64,000 nt of DNA from CBDDIP01 sp965279405 (GTDB lineage Bacteria > Actinomycetota > Acidimicrobiia > Acidimicrobiales > Ilumatobacteraceae), in the NCBI GenBank assembly GCA_965279405.1, contig OZ257157.1:4278001-4342000 (forward strand), read 5' to 3'. Within the stretch, counting starts at the first letter, position 1, and the number at the start of each line of letters is the position of its first letter. Below are positions 54,836 through 63,833 of the stretch, piece after piece. The position numbers and the translations under genes were made by a program. The notes beneath the pieces were generated by a model. It did no database searches, was not told where the DNA came from, and saw only the letters and a program-made list of their open reading frames with translations.

Positions 54836-56200
54836 ATGGCAGAATGCCGCCAGCCGCGCGCGGGTGCGCAGCCGGTGCTTCGCTCCATGCCGTCCCTCCT
54901 CGCCATCCGCCAGCGCTCGTTCCGGTTCGAGCTGTCGGTGATCGTCGCCGTCGGAGCGGCCTGGCGACTCTTCCTGCTGAGCCGCAAGTGGGATCGCCCG
55001 TTGCAGCTCAACGACTCGCTGTACTACTCCGCTCAGGCCACCGACCTGGCCCACGGGTTCCTCTATCGCGAGCCGTTCACGAGCGGCCCCGGTGCCGAGC
55101 ACGTGCCGTTGACCTCCACGCTCATGGCGCTCGTCAGCTGGGGCGACGACCCGATCCCCTGGCAACGGGTGGTGACCGTGGTGTTCGGCATCGCCACGGT
55201 CGCCGTCCTCGGCCTGCTCGGTCGAGCGATCGGTGGCCCGAGGGTGGGGCTCGTCGCAGCCGCCATCGCGGCGCTGTACCCGAACCTGTGGATCGGCGAC
55301 GGACTGATCATGTCCGAGAGCATCAGCATCTGCATCGTGGCGATCATGTTGCTGCTCGCGGTGCGCTGGTGCGGCGACGTGAGCGTGACCGTGTCGTTGC
55401 GTCGCTGCCTCGCGCTCGGGGCGGTCGCCGGACTCGGCGCGCTGGCGCGCAGCGAGCTCGTGCTGATGATCCCGATGTTCGCCGTGCTGGTCTGGCGCAC
55501 CGGTCGCCAGCCCGCCTCGTCGGATGATGCCGGACAGCCCGACGGACAGCCCGACGGTCGGCGCCGGCGCGGCGTGGGGGCGGCGCTCGTGCTGGCCACC
55601 GCCGGGATGGTGCTTGCGCCGTGGCTGATCCTCAACCTCACCCGCTTCGAGCGGCCGGTGCTGCTGTCGACCAACGACGGCACGACGCTCGCCGGCACGT
55701 ACAACGACGACGCGTTCTACGGACGTGAGGTCGGTGGCTGGTCGATCGGCGCGATCGGTGGCGATCTCGGCAACGAGGCGATCCCCGAGCCGTCCGTGCG
55801 CAGCGAGCGACGCCGCGACGTCGCGATCCACTACCTGCGCGGTCACCTCCGCTCGCTGCCTCGTGTCGTCCTGGCGCGCGTCGGACGGACGCTCGACCTG
55901 TACGGGTTCCGCAGCCTGCTGACGATGGACAAGGGCGAGGAGAAGTCGGCGGCAGCGTCCTGGGCGGGGATCGTCGCGTTCTGGGTGCTGGCGCCACTCG
56001 CGTTCGTCGGCATGCGCCGACTCGATCGGCGGCGACGGCGGATCCTGCTCGCGCCGGTGCTCACGGTGCTCGTCACCACGGTCGTCTTCTACGGCGCGCA
56101 CCGCATCCGTTCGAGTGCCGAGCCGACCATCGTCATCGCTGCCGCCGTCAGCGTCTGCTGGCTCGTCGATCGGTGGCGGGAACGCAGCCATGCCGCCTGA
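54836..56200 (+). CDS. GT39-like membrane glycosyltransferase 4
   Basis: A 454-residue protein (437 if the ATG at 54887, MPSLLAIRQRSF, is the start, which looks more natural as the first helix follows at once). About ten helices. WDRPLQLNDSLYYSAQATDL carries the conserved acidic residue of the first GT-C loop, and YREPFTSGPGAEHVPLTSTL fits PMT/ArnT-like enzymes. The sugar and acceptor are unknown. Its end overlaps the acyltransferase start by 11 bases, so the two are co-expressed. Confidence 0.8.
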   Translation: MAECRQPRAGAQPVLRSMPSLLAIRQRSFRFELSVIVAVGAAWRLFLLSRKWDRPLQLNDSLYYSAQATDLAHGFLYREPFTSGPGAEHVPLTSTLMALVSWGDDPIPWQRVVTVVFGIATVAVLGLLGRAIGGPRVGLVAAAIAALYPNLWIGDGLIMSESISICIVAIMLLLAVRWCGDVSVTVSLRRCLALGAVAGLGALARSELVLMIPMFAVLVWRTGRQPASSDDAGQPDGQPDGRRRRGVGAALVLATAGMVLAPWLILNLTRFERPVLLSTNDGTTLAGTYNDDAFYGREVGGWSIGAIGGDLGNEAIPEPSVRSERRRDVAIHYLRGHLRSLPRVVLARVGRTLDLYGFRSLLTMDKGEEKSAAASWAGIVAFWVLAPLAFVGMRRLDRRRRRILLAPVLTVLVTTVVFYGAHRIRSSAEPTIVIAAAVSVCWLVDRWRERSHAA

Positions 56201-58214
56201 CGGCCGGCAGCGACCATCGCTGATCGCCTACCAGCCGGCGCTCGACGGCATCCGTGCCGTCGCGGTGATCCTCGTCCTGCTGTTCCACGGCGGTGTCTCG
56301 TGGATGACCGGCGGTTACGTCGGCGTCTCCGTGTTCTTCACGCTCTCCGGCTACCTGATCACGTCGCTGCTGCTCGCCGAGCACGATGGCTCCGGCCGCA
56401 TCCGGCTCGGCACGTTCTACGCGCGTCGGATGAAGCGACTGCTGCCCGCCAGCTTGATCTGCATCGCCGGTGTCGCGCTGCTGTCGGCCGTCGGCGAGTT
56501 CGACTACGTCACGCGCATGCGCACCGACGTCCTCGGCGCGCTGTTCCAGGTGTTCAACTGGACCAAGCTCACCGCCGGAGAGAGCTACGGCGATCTCGTC
56601 AACGCCACCGTCGGCAGGGTGGCGCCGCTCGAGCACTACTGGTCGCTGGCCATCGAGGAGCAGTTCTACTGGGTGTGGCCGCTGGCCGCGCTGGCGCTCC
56701 TGCGAGTGGTCCGAGGCGCTCGCGGGCGCGCCGTCACCCTCGTTGCGGGATGGGCGCTGGCGACGGGTGCCGCCTTCGCCATCGCCCATCGTTACGGCGC
56801 CGACGCGGCGTACTGGGCGACGCCGGCACGCCTCGGCGAGATCCTGGCCGGCGCTGCGCTGGCCGGGGTGCTCCGCGTCTGGCCGCCTCCGGCGAGTGGA
56901 ACGCGGTCACGTCTGCTCGCCGTGCTCGCGCCGGCCGGCCTGGCGGTGATCGTCGTCGTCGCCGTTCGCTGGCCGGCGGCCAGCGGCCCGGCGTACCAAG
57001 GCTGGCTGCCGGTCCTGGCGCTGGCGAGCGTGGCGCTGATCGCCGGCGTGCAGGTGGCCGCGCCGTTCACCCGCCTGCTGAGCGTGCGGCCCCTGGTCCT
57101 GCTGGGCACGATCAGCTACGGCGTCTACCTGTACCACTGGCCGGTCTTCGCCGTCGTCACCACGGCTCGTGTCGACGTCGGCACGTGGCCATTGCTGGCG
57201 TTGCGCCTGGCCATCACCCTGGTGCTGGCGACGGCGTCGTTCGTGCTGATCGAACGACCCATCCGTCGATGGAACCCGACGTTGCCCCGCGTGCCGCTGC
57301 TCGCCGGTCTCGCCGCCACTGCAGCGCTGGCGATCGCCGCGCTGGTGGTGGTACCGGCCGACGAACCGACCACCGTCGCCGGGGCGGACGTCAACGGCAT
57401 CGTCCCGGCGAGCGGCCCGCTCCCCAGCCTCGGCACCGCAGCCCCCAGCAGCGTCCCCATCTCGGTCCCGATCACCGGTGTGCCGGGCACGGGTCCGTCG
57501 TCGTCGACGAGCACGACGGTCGCGCCGACGCCCGCGCTCAACCGCGCCATGCGGATCATCGTCACCGGCGACTCGACCGCCGACGCGCTCGGCGTCGGGC
57601 TGTCCCAGTGGGCCGTCGATCATCCCGACATCGCCGCCGTCACGCTCGATGCACAACCCGGATGCGGGTTCCTCACGGGCGGCACGATCCCCGACGATCC
57701 GCCGGTCTACGCCCGCGAGTGCAAGCGGACCCTCGAGCAGGAGGTGCCGGACCACATCCGCACGCTCGCCCCCGACGTGATCGTGATGATGGTGACGTTG
57801 CGTGACGTGGAGGACCACGAGTTCGGTGACGGCGTGCTGCGTTCGCCGCTCGACCCCGAGTTCGCCGCCCACCTCCGCGAGTCGTACGAGGCAACGGCAG
57901 AGCAGCTGCTGGCCGACGGCGCGCCGCACCTGGCGTGGGTGCTGGCGCCGTTCCCCACCGTGCCGTGGCAGGCCGACCAGGCGAAGATGGCCGACCCGGC
58001 GCGGTATCAGGTGCAGTTCGACGTCATCCGTGAGGTCGCGGCCGCACACCCCGGTCAGATCACGGTGGTCGACATGGACCAGTGGTTGCGCAGCATCGAC
58101 GGGCTGACCGACACGACGTGGCGTCCCGATGGCCTGCACTTCTCGGAGGACGCCGCCTACCGCGCCTCGGACACGTTCCTCGTGCCGGCGTTGATCGCCG
58201 CGCTGCTCTCCTGA
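56190..58214 (+). CDS. OafA/YrhL-type acyltransferase with C-terminal SGNH domain
   Basis: A 674-residue membrane acyltransferase. The acyltransferase_3 domain (about 10-370, some ten helices) has LDGIRAVAVILVLLFHGG with catalytic-type His33 and LEHYWSLAIEEQFYWVWPLA. A linker rich in Ser/Thr/Pro leads to an external SGNH hydrolase-like domain with GDS at about 460-462 and DGLHFSEDAAYRA near the C-terminus. Such proteins O-acetylate cell-surface glycans, taking the acyl group across the membrane. Coupled to a GT-C gene, it probably decorates the same polymer. Its last 58 bases overlap the convergent aftD-like gene. Confidence 0.9.
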   Translation: MPPDGRQRPSLIAYQPALDGIRAVAVILVLLFHGGVSWMTGGYVGVSVFFTLSGYLITSLLLAEHDGSGRIRLGTFYARRMKRLLPASLICIAGVALLSAVGEFDYVTRMRTDVLGALFQVFNWTKLTAGESYGDLVNATVGRVAPLEHYWSLAIEEQFYWVWPLAALALLRVVRGARGRAVTLVAGWALATGAAFAIAHRYGADAAYWATPARLGEILAGAALAGVLRVWPPPASGTRSRLLAVLAPAGLAVIVVVAVRWPAASGPAYQGWLPVLALASVALIAGVQVAAPFTRLLSVRPLVLLGTISYGVYLYHWPVFAVVTTARVDVGTWPLLALRLAITLVLATASFVLIERPIRRWNPTLPRVPLLAGLAATAALAIAALVVVPADEPTTVAGADVNGIVPASGPLPSLGTAAPSSVPISVPITGVPGTGPSSSTSTTVAPTPALNRAMRIIVTGDSTADALGVGLSQWAVDHPDIAAVTLDAQPGCGFLTGGTIPDDPPVYARECKRTLEQEVPDHIRTLAPDVIVMMVTLRDVEDHEFGDGVLRSPLDPEFAAHLRESYEATAEQLLADGAPHLAWVLAPFPTVPWQADQAKMADPARYQVQFDVIREVAAAHPGQITVVDMDQWLRSIDGLTDTTWRPDGLHFSEDAAYRASDTFLVPALIAALLS

Positions 58215-61200
58215 GCGCTCGCTGATCCGTCGGCTCCCTGCGGCAGCAGCGCACCCGCTGCGAGGAGCACGACGACGAAGAGGCCCCAGTGGTGGAGGTC
58301 TTCGAAGTTGCCCGGCCACGCTGCATCCGGGCCGTAGCGGTAGACGAGCACGCGGCGCAGCACGAGCAGCGCGAGCAGGCCCATCACGACGACCGACGAC
58401 GCGGTGAGGACGACTGACCGCCGCAGCACGACCAGCGCGATCGCGAACGGAAGAGCGACGAGCGCGAAGGTCGGGGCGATCACCAGCCCGGATGCCACGA
58501 CGAGCGCGGCACCGACGACGATCGCCGGGCGCCGGCCGGAAGGTGCAAGGCATCGAGCATCGATCGCCGGTGGGTCGACCGTCGGGACCGGCTCGTCGGC
58601 GTTGCGTCTGCGTCGACCGCGCCAGAGCAGCACGAAGCAGCCGACGATCGCCAGCGCGCTGGCGCCGAGCGCGAGGTCGAGCCGTCGCTGCGGCTCCCAC
58701 GTCATCGTCACCGTCGTCGGCGTGGTGCTCGCCGGCAGCCACCACCCGTTGAAGCCGCCGCTGACCTGCGTCGGCCGTCCGAGCGAGTGGCCGGAGACGT
58801 CGGCGGTCCAGCCGCGGTTGTAGCCCTCGCCCATGATCAGCCAGCACCCGTCCGGGCACGGCGCCACCGTTGCGGTGCGCGTCGTGTTCGTGCGCGTCAC
58901 CGACACCGTCGGAGACGCCGTTGCCGACGACGGCGTGCCGCTCGACAGCACCATCCGATCGATGTCCAACCCGACGTCTCGGCCATCCACGGACTCGACG
59001 AGATGCGTCCCGGCGTCCAAGTCGAGCGCCGCGCCGTCGCACGTGTGCAGGTCGACCGGTTGCCCGGCGATCAGCTCGACCCAGTCCTCGGCGGAGATCT
59101 GCACGGCCAGCGGCGCGCCGTCGAGGGTGACGAGATCGTTGCGGCACGCGGTCGCAGGGTTGATCGGCGGGACGACGGTGATCGCCGAGCCGGACAGCTC
59201 GACGATCGACACCGGGAGCACCGTCGTCTCGGCGAAGCGCCGATCGATCGTCGTCCGCGGTGCGATCGAGCTGATCGTGATGGTCGCCGTCGATCCGGTG
59301 CCGATCGCGAGCGCGCTGTCCACGGTGCTCACCCCGTCGGCGTCCGGCGGCGCGACGGTCAGCTCCTCGTTCCCGCCGTCCGGCGAGCCGATCGTGATCC
59401 CGGTGATCAGCGAGTGACGGCCGTCCGTCGGTTGCTGGATCCGGAGCGTGCCGAGCTCGTCGCCCGTGACGACGACGGTGATCGTCGCGCCCACGGCGTC
59501 ACCGAACGGCGAGGTCCACGCGGTGGTGAGATCGCCGTCGACGGCGTTCCAGGCGGCGCTGCCGACGCCGCCGGCCATCCGCGCGTCGGCCGTGGCGCCA
59601 CGCGTGCCGAGGAGGTCGGCGAGGACGTCGTCGTCGGCGCGTGGGCTGAGCCGGACGGTGACCGTTGCATCGAACGCTCCGCGGCCCGGTACCTCGAACT
59701 GGCGGATCAGGCGGTGCTCGGGGTCGTCGCGCCAGCGGTTCAGCGGGTCCTCGCGCAGCCGGGTGAACACGAACGAGAGGGGAGTGCCCGGCTGCACTCG
59801 CGAGGCCCACGACGTCGGCACGCGGACGATCTCCTCGTGCGCCCCGACACCGAGCTCGGCGAAGCCGACCCCTGACGCTCCGGTGTCAGTGCCGTCGGGT
59901 CGATCGCCGACGGTGAGGATGGTGATGCTCACGCCGGCGGGGTCGACGCTCTCGATGCGCTGACCGTCGCCGGTGAGCGAACGCTCGTCGAGTGCGACGT
60001 CCGTCGAGCGTGTCGGGTCTGCCAGCGACTGCACTCGAACCGACGTGATCATCCGGTTCGGGATCGCTCCGGTCGACGTGTGACCCGGCTGCAGCAACCG
60101 CAACGTTCCGTCCGTGGCGGACACCTCGATCCGCTCGCCGATCGGGTTGCCGCGATCGGCCACCACCCACGCCGTGCGCGGGTCGCCGTCGACCGCCATC
60201 GCCGGTCGATCCTCCGGCCGGTAGGCGAACGCTTCGCCGTAGACCGTGGCTCGCACGACGAGTCCGTCGGCCAAGGTCGCCACCGTCTGCTCGGACGGAT
60301 CGACGTCGCCGGCACCTTGACCGTTCGTGGCGTGGTCGGCCGGGTTGTCCTTGGGCGTGGTGCCATCGGCGGCGGCGAAGACGGGCAGACGTTGATCGGC
60401 GTCGTCGTCGCGCAGCACGTCGGTGTTCGGCCCGCCGGTCTCGGTGAACCCGGTGACGTCCTGCGACCCGCGCCACTGGTGGGCGCGGTCGCGGTTGGAG
60501 TCGGTGACGATCACGGCCGCCGCGGTGGCGAACGGATCGGCGTCGGCGCCATCGGCGAGTGTCGGCTGACGGTTGGCGTCGGCGGCGTAGACGACCGCCT
60601 CGTCGCCGTGCAGCAGGCCGACCGCCGCAGCATCGACGATGCCGTCGCCGCTGCCGGCGAGGACCACGACGCGCGACGTGGCGCGGATCATGGGCACCGG
60701 ATCGTCGACCGGAACGAGCTGGACCGGCGCGACCGGTGTGCCGACCGCAGGATCGCTAAGCGATGTCTCGTCGATCATCGGCACGGCCGGCGCGTTGACG
60801 ACCGGCGCGCCGTAGCTGACGGGTGCACCGAGGCCGGACGGCTCCGCGGCGAAGACCGCGGCGACGCGTTCGGGCCGTGGGGTGCGGAAGCGGTCGAAGG
60901 CGGCGTCGTTGCTCAACCAGATCCGATCGGCGGCGAGGAAGCGGGCGACGACGGCGACCGATGCCGGGTCGAGCGTGCCGGTCTGCAATCGATCGTCGAA
61001 CGCGTCGAGCAGGTCCATCGCCCCCGCACCTCCGAGCGGCAGCAGGTCGCGCGTCGCCATCGGCTTCGAGGTCAGCCCGGGAAGTGGCGGATCGACCGTG
61101 TACCCCCAGCGGAACGCGCCGAACTCCTGTCCGGGCAGCTGCAGCACTCGCGCCTCGTGCGACGACGCGTCGAGCGCCGCGACCGCCTCGCGCCATGCCG

Positions 61201-62512
61201 CAGGCGGCGACTCGTCGCGGGTCAGCGCCGGATCGACGAACCCGCCGGTCCACAGTGCCGGCAGGTTGAGGATGGCCAGGCCGGCGACGGCGACAGGTGC
61301 GAGTGCAGCGATGGGCAGACGCGGCCGCCAGCGCCACCGACTGACCGCGGCGACGAGTGCGCCGGCGCCGAGGGCCAGCCCGAACGTGCTGAGCGGCAGG
61401 GCGCGGGTGCTGCTGCGCAAGGCCAACGACAGGCCCGCTGACGTGAGCGGCCGGACGAGCGGCGCCGGGTCGTCGATCGGGTGCACGCCGACGGCGAGGA
61501 TGATCCCGGCGGTGACGAGCAGCGCGGCGTAGCGGCGGTTCGCCCAGCGCGTGGCGGCGATGCCGATCAGGCACAGCAGCAGCAGGGCGAAGCCGACGAC
61601 GATCACCCGTCCGCTCTCCATGTAGTCGACCGACGCGGTGGTCGTCGCCGCGTACGGGTCGCGCACGTAGAACAGCCAGTAGCCGAGCCCGCGCAGCGTC
61701 TCGGTGCTGACCGACGTCAACGAGACGGCGCGCAGGGTCTCGCTGTACGCCAGGACGTCGGCGCCGTAGCCGCCTTGCACGAGCAGCATCACGATCCACC
61801 ACAGCGACACGATGATGCTCAGCGCGCCGATGCGCAGCGACGTCGCCACCGCCCGACGCCACGTGATCGTGCGCTGCCACGCGGCGTGCACCAACCACAG
61901 GATCGGTGCCGGGGCGATCATCGCCAGCGCGGTCGCGTTGACGGCGCCGACGGTGAGGATGACCAGCGCGAACAGCGCCGCCTCGCGCCACTGCGACCGT
62001 CGCGTCGAACGCGTCGCGGCACGGATGGTGAGCCCGGTGAGCCAGCCCACGGCAGCCCACGGGAGGAGCATCACCGAGGTGCGCGACACGTACGGCAGCA
62101 CGTACGGCGACAGCTGGTACACGAGCGCGGCGCAGAGCGCTGCGGCGCTGGGCAGACCGAGGTGACGCGCAGCCCAACGCGCGCCCAATCCGCCGAGGAC
62201 GAGCAGCGTGCCGATCCACAGACGGTGGGCGATCCAGTCGGGCACGCCGAGCTTGTCGAACACCCAGAACCACGGGCCGGAGGGCCACAGGTAGGCGATC
62301 ACCTGGTGCGGCACCCAGCCGAGGAACTGGCGGTTGTCCCACGTCTGCGCCGCGTCACCGAGCAGACGGCCGGGGTCGAGGTAGAGGTAGAGCTTGGTGT
62401 CGGTCGGCATCCGCCCCGGCGATGCGGTGAGCGCCGGCACGTAGGCGAGGAGCGCCAGCAGGAGCGTGCCGAGCCGGCCTCGCCGCGGCAGGACCCGTCC
62501 CGCCCAGGTCAC
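58157..62512 (-). CDS. aftD: AftD-like alpha-(1->3)-arabinofuranosyltransferase
   Basis: A very large membrane protein, 1451 residues, close in size and layout to M. tuberculosis AftD (about 1400). The N-terminal GT-C part (about residues 1-430, some eleven helices) has PTDTKLYLYLDPGRLLGDAA and DNRQFLGWVPHQVIAYLWPS, corresponding to the acidic first loop of AftD. A long periplasmic region (about 430-1290) contains repeated beta-rich, carbohydrate-binding-like domains. Four helices close the protein. AftD adds branching arabinose to arabinogalactan and lipoarabinomannan from decaprenylphosphoryl-arabinose, the product of DprE1/DprE2, both encoded here. Start GTG 62512, 7 bases after the PIG-V-like stop. 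Confidence 0.82.
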   Translation of the reverse strand: MTWAGRVLPRRGRLGTLLLALLAYVPALTASPGRMPTDTKLYLYLDPGRLLGDAAQTWDNRQFLGWVPHQVIAYLWPSGPWFWVFDKLGVPDWIAHRLWIGTLLVLGGLGARWAARHLGLPSAAALCAALVYQLSPYVLPYVSRTSVMLLPWAAVGWLTGLTIRAATRSTRRSQWREAALFALVILTVGAVNATALAMIAPAPILWLVHAAWQRTITWRRAVATSLRIGALSIIVSLWWIVMLLVQGGYGADVLAYSETLRAVSLTSVSTETLRGLGYWLFYVRDPYAATTTASVDYMESGRVIVVGFALLLLCLIGIAATRWANRRYAALLVTAGIILAVGVHPIDDPAPLVRPLTSAGLSLALRSSTRALPLSTFGLALGAGALVAAVSRWRWRPRLPIAALAPVAVAGLAILNLPALWTGGFVDPALTRDESPPAAWREAVAALDASSHEARVLQLPGQEFGAFRWGYTVDPPLPGLTSKPMATRDLLPLGGAGAMDLLDAFDDRLQTGTLDPASVAVVARFLAADRIWLSNDAAFDRFRTPRPERVAAVFAAEPSGLGAPVSYGAPVVNAPAVPMIDETSLSDPAVGTPVAPVQLVPVDDPVPMIRATSRVVVLAGSGDGIVDAAAVGLLHGDEAVVYAADANRQPTLADGADADPFATAAAVIVTDSNRDRAHQWRGSQDVTGFTETGGPNTDVLRDDDADQRLPVFAAADGTTPKDNPADHATNGQGAGDVDPSEQTVATLADGLVVRATVYGEAFAYRPEDRPAMAVDGDPRTAWVVADRGNPIGERIEVSATDGTLRLLQPGHTSTGAIPNRMITSVRVQSLADPTRSTDVALDERSLTGDGQRIESVDPAGVSITILTVGDRPDGTDTGASGVGFAELGVGAHEEIVRVPTSWASRVQPGTPLSFVFTRLREDPLNRWRDDPEHRLIRQFEVPGRGAFDATVTVRLSPRADDDVLADLLGTRGATADARMAGGVGSAAWNAVDGDLTTAWTSPFGDAVGATITVVVTGDELGTLRIQQPTDGRHSLITGITIGSPDGGNEELTVAPPDADGVSTVDSALAIGTGSTATITISSIAPRTTIDRRFAETTVLPVSIVELSGSAITVVPPINPATACRNDLVTLDGAPLAVQISAEDWVELIAGQPVDLHTCDGAALDLDAGTHLVESVDGRDVGLDIDRMVLSSGTPSSATASPTVSVTRTNTTRTATVAPCPDGCWLIMGEGYNRGWTADVSGHSLGRPTQVSGGFNGWWLPASTTPTTVTMTWEPQRRLDLALGASALAIVGCFVLLWRGRRRRNADEPVPTVDPPAIDARCLAPSGRRPAIVVGAALVVASGLVIAPTFALVALPFAIALVVLRRSVVLTASSVVVMGLLALLVLRRVLVYRYGPDAAWPGNFEDLHHWGLFVVVLLAAGALLPQGADGSASAQESSAAINAGTRNVSEAR

Positions 62513-62519
62513 GGCCGGC

Positions 62520-63794
62520 TCACGGGATGGCGCCGAGCACGCCGTACAGCGCCGTGAGCCCGACGAGGCCGGCGCTGCACGCGCCGATGGCGTACGGCCA
62601 CCAGTCGCGACGATCGGTGCGGAACCACGCCGCAGCGGCGATGAGCAACGGGAACGCGGTGAAGAGGAACCGCGGTCGCGCCGTCACCGTTGCCGGCAGC
62701 AGCATCAGCAGGATGATGCCCGCGCAGTAGGCGATGATCGGCCACGGCAGGCGGTGACGCCAGACGAACCAGATCAGCAGCAGCATGGCGACCAGCGAGG
62801 CAGCCGTCAGCGTGTTGGTGGGGGAGCTGAGCGGATGCGCAAACGCGCCGAAGCTGCGCCGCAGGGCGGTGACACCGAAGCTGTAGCCCTCGCCCCACGC
62901 CTCGGTCTGCACGCGGAACCACACCTTGCGCTCGCCGGTGTGGTGCCCGAGCCACAGCTGGAACGCGATGAAGCCGGCGGGCGCGAGCAGGGGCGCAGCG
63001 AGCGACCACCAGTCACGCCGGTGGCGGATGGCGATGTACGACGCCACCGCGCACGCGCCGATGAGCGCGATGCCGTTCGGCCGCGTCGCCGTGCCGAGCG
63101 CGGCCAAGACGCCGGCCAACCACCAACGCTCCTCCAGGAGGCACAGCAGGCACGCCGCGGCGAGCGTGATCAGCAGTGCTTCGGTGTAGGCGAACGACAG
63201 CACGAAGCTGCCGGGGAACATCGCCATCAGGATCATCGACCGTTCGGCGACGTCGATGTCGAACAGCTTCCTGGCGATGAGCCCGACGAGGAAGACGGCG
63301 ATCGCCCCGAGCACGAAGTTGACGAACAGCGCGGCGAACGTGTCGTTGCCCGGCAGGACGCGATCGGCGGCGCGCACGAGCATCGGGTACGTCGGGAAGA
63401 AGGCCGCCCGAGCGTCGTCGACCTCGTAGGTCACGTTCGGGCGGACGACGTGCGGGTAGCCGTCGCGGACGATGTTGAGGTACCAACGACCGTCCCACGA
63501 GGTGAGGACGTCGAGGATCGGGCGCAGTGCGTTCTTCGGGATCACCTTGCCGTCGAGGTACTGCGGATCGGCGAACGGCGAACCGGGTAGATCGGCCTCG
63601 ACCTTGTTGGCGTCGGCGCGCAGCTCGGCGGCGACGATGGCCGCGCCGATGACCACGCACACCCGGGAGAAGAGGTAGACGAGCCCGGCCTTGCACAGGA
63701 CCTTGCGCCAGCGAGCGTCGTCCGCGTGGTCGGCGCTGGATGCCGGTCCGGATGCCGGGCTGGGGGGCGAGGTGGTGGAGACGGTGTCGGTCAT
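62520..63794 (-). CDS. PIG-V-like mannosyltransferase
   Basis: A 424-residue polytopic protein with about ten helices. The segment LTSWDGRWYLNIVRDGYPHV matches the WDxxxYxxIAxxGY-like signature of the PIG-V/GPI mannosyltransferase group, including bacterial alpha-1,6-mannosyltransferases that take polyprenyl-phosphate mannose. AFFPTYPMLVRAADRVLPGN and GTATRPNGIALIGA fit as well. ATG 63794 is chosen; a GTG at 63815 is an alternative. A TAGCTT box at 63828-63833 could serve as promoter. It is probably transcribed with aftD. Confidence 0.8.
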   Translation of the reverse strand: MTDTVSTTSPPSPASGPASSADHADDARWRKVLCKAGLVYLFSRVCVVIGAAIVAAELRADANKVEADLPGSPFADPQYLDGKVIPKNALRPILDVLTSWDGRWYLNIVRDGYPHVVRPNVTYEVDDARAAFFPTYPMLVRAADRVLPGNDTFAALFVNFVLGAIAVFLVGLIARKLFDIDVAERSMILMAMFPGSFVLSFAYTEALLITLAAACLLCLLEERWWLAGVLAALGTATRPNGIALIGACAVASYIAIRHRRDWWSLAAPLLAPAGFIAFQLWLGHHTGERKVWFRVQTEAWGEGYSFGVTALRRSFGAFAHPLSSPTNTLTAASLVAMLLLIWFVWRHRLPWPIIAYCAGIILLMLLPATVTARPRFLFTAFPLLIAAAAWFRTDRRDWWPYAIGACSAGLVGLTALYGVLGAIP

Positions 63795-63827
63795 CGCGGC
63801 GCACGCACCAGGCACGGGTGCGTTGCG

Positions 63828-63833
63828 AAGCTA
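63828..63833 (-). promoter_or_regulatory. Possible -10 box of the PIG-V-like/aftD unit
   Basis: TAGCTT on the minus strand, 12 bases before a GTG at 63815 and 33 before the ATG at 63794. It overlaps the stop codon of the preceding gene. Confidence 0.35.
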
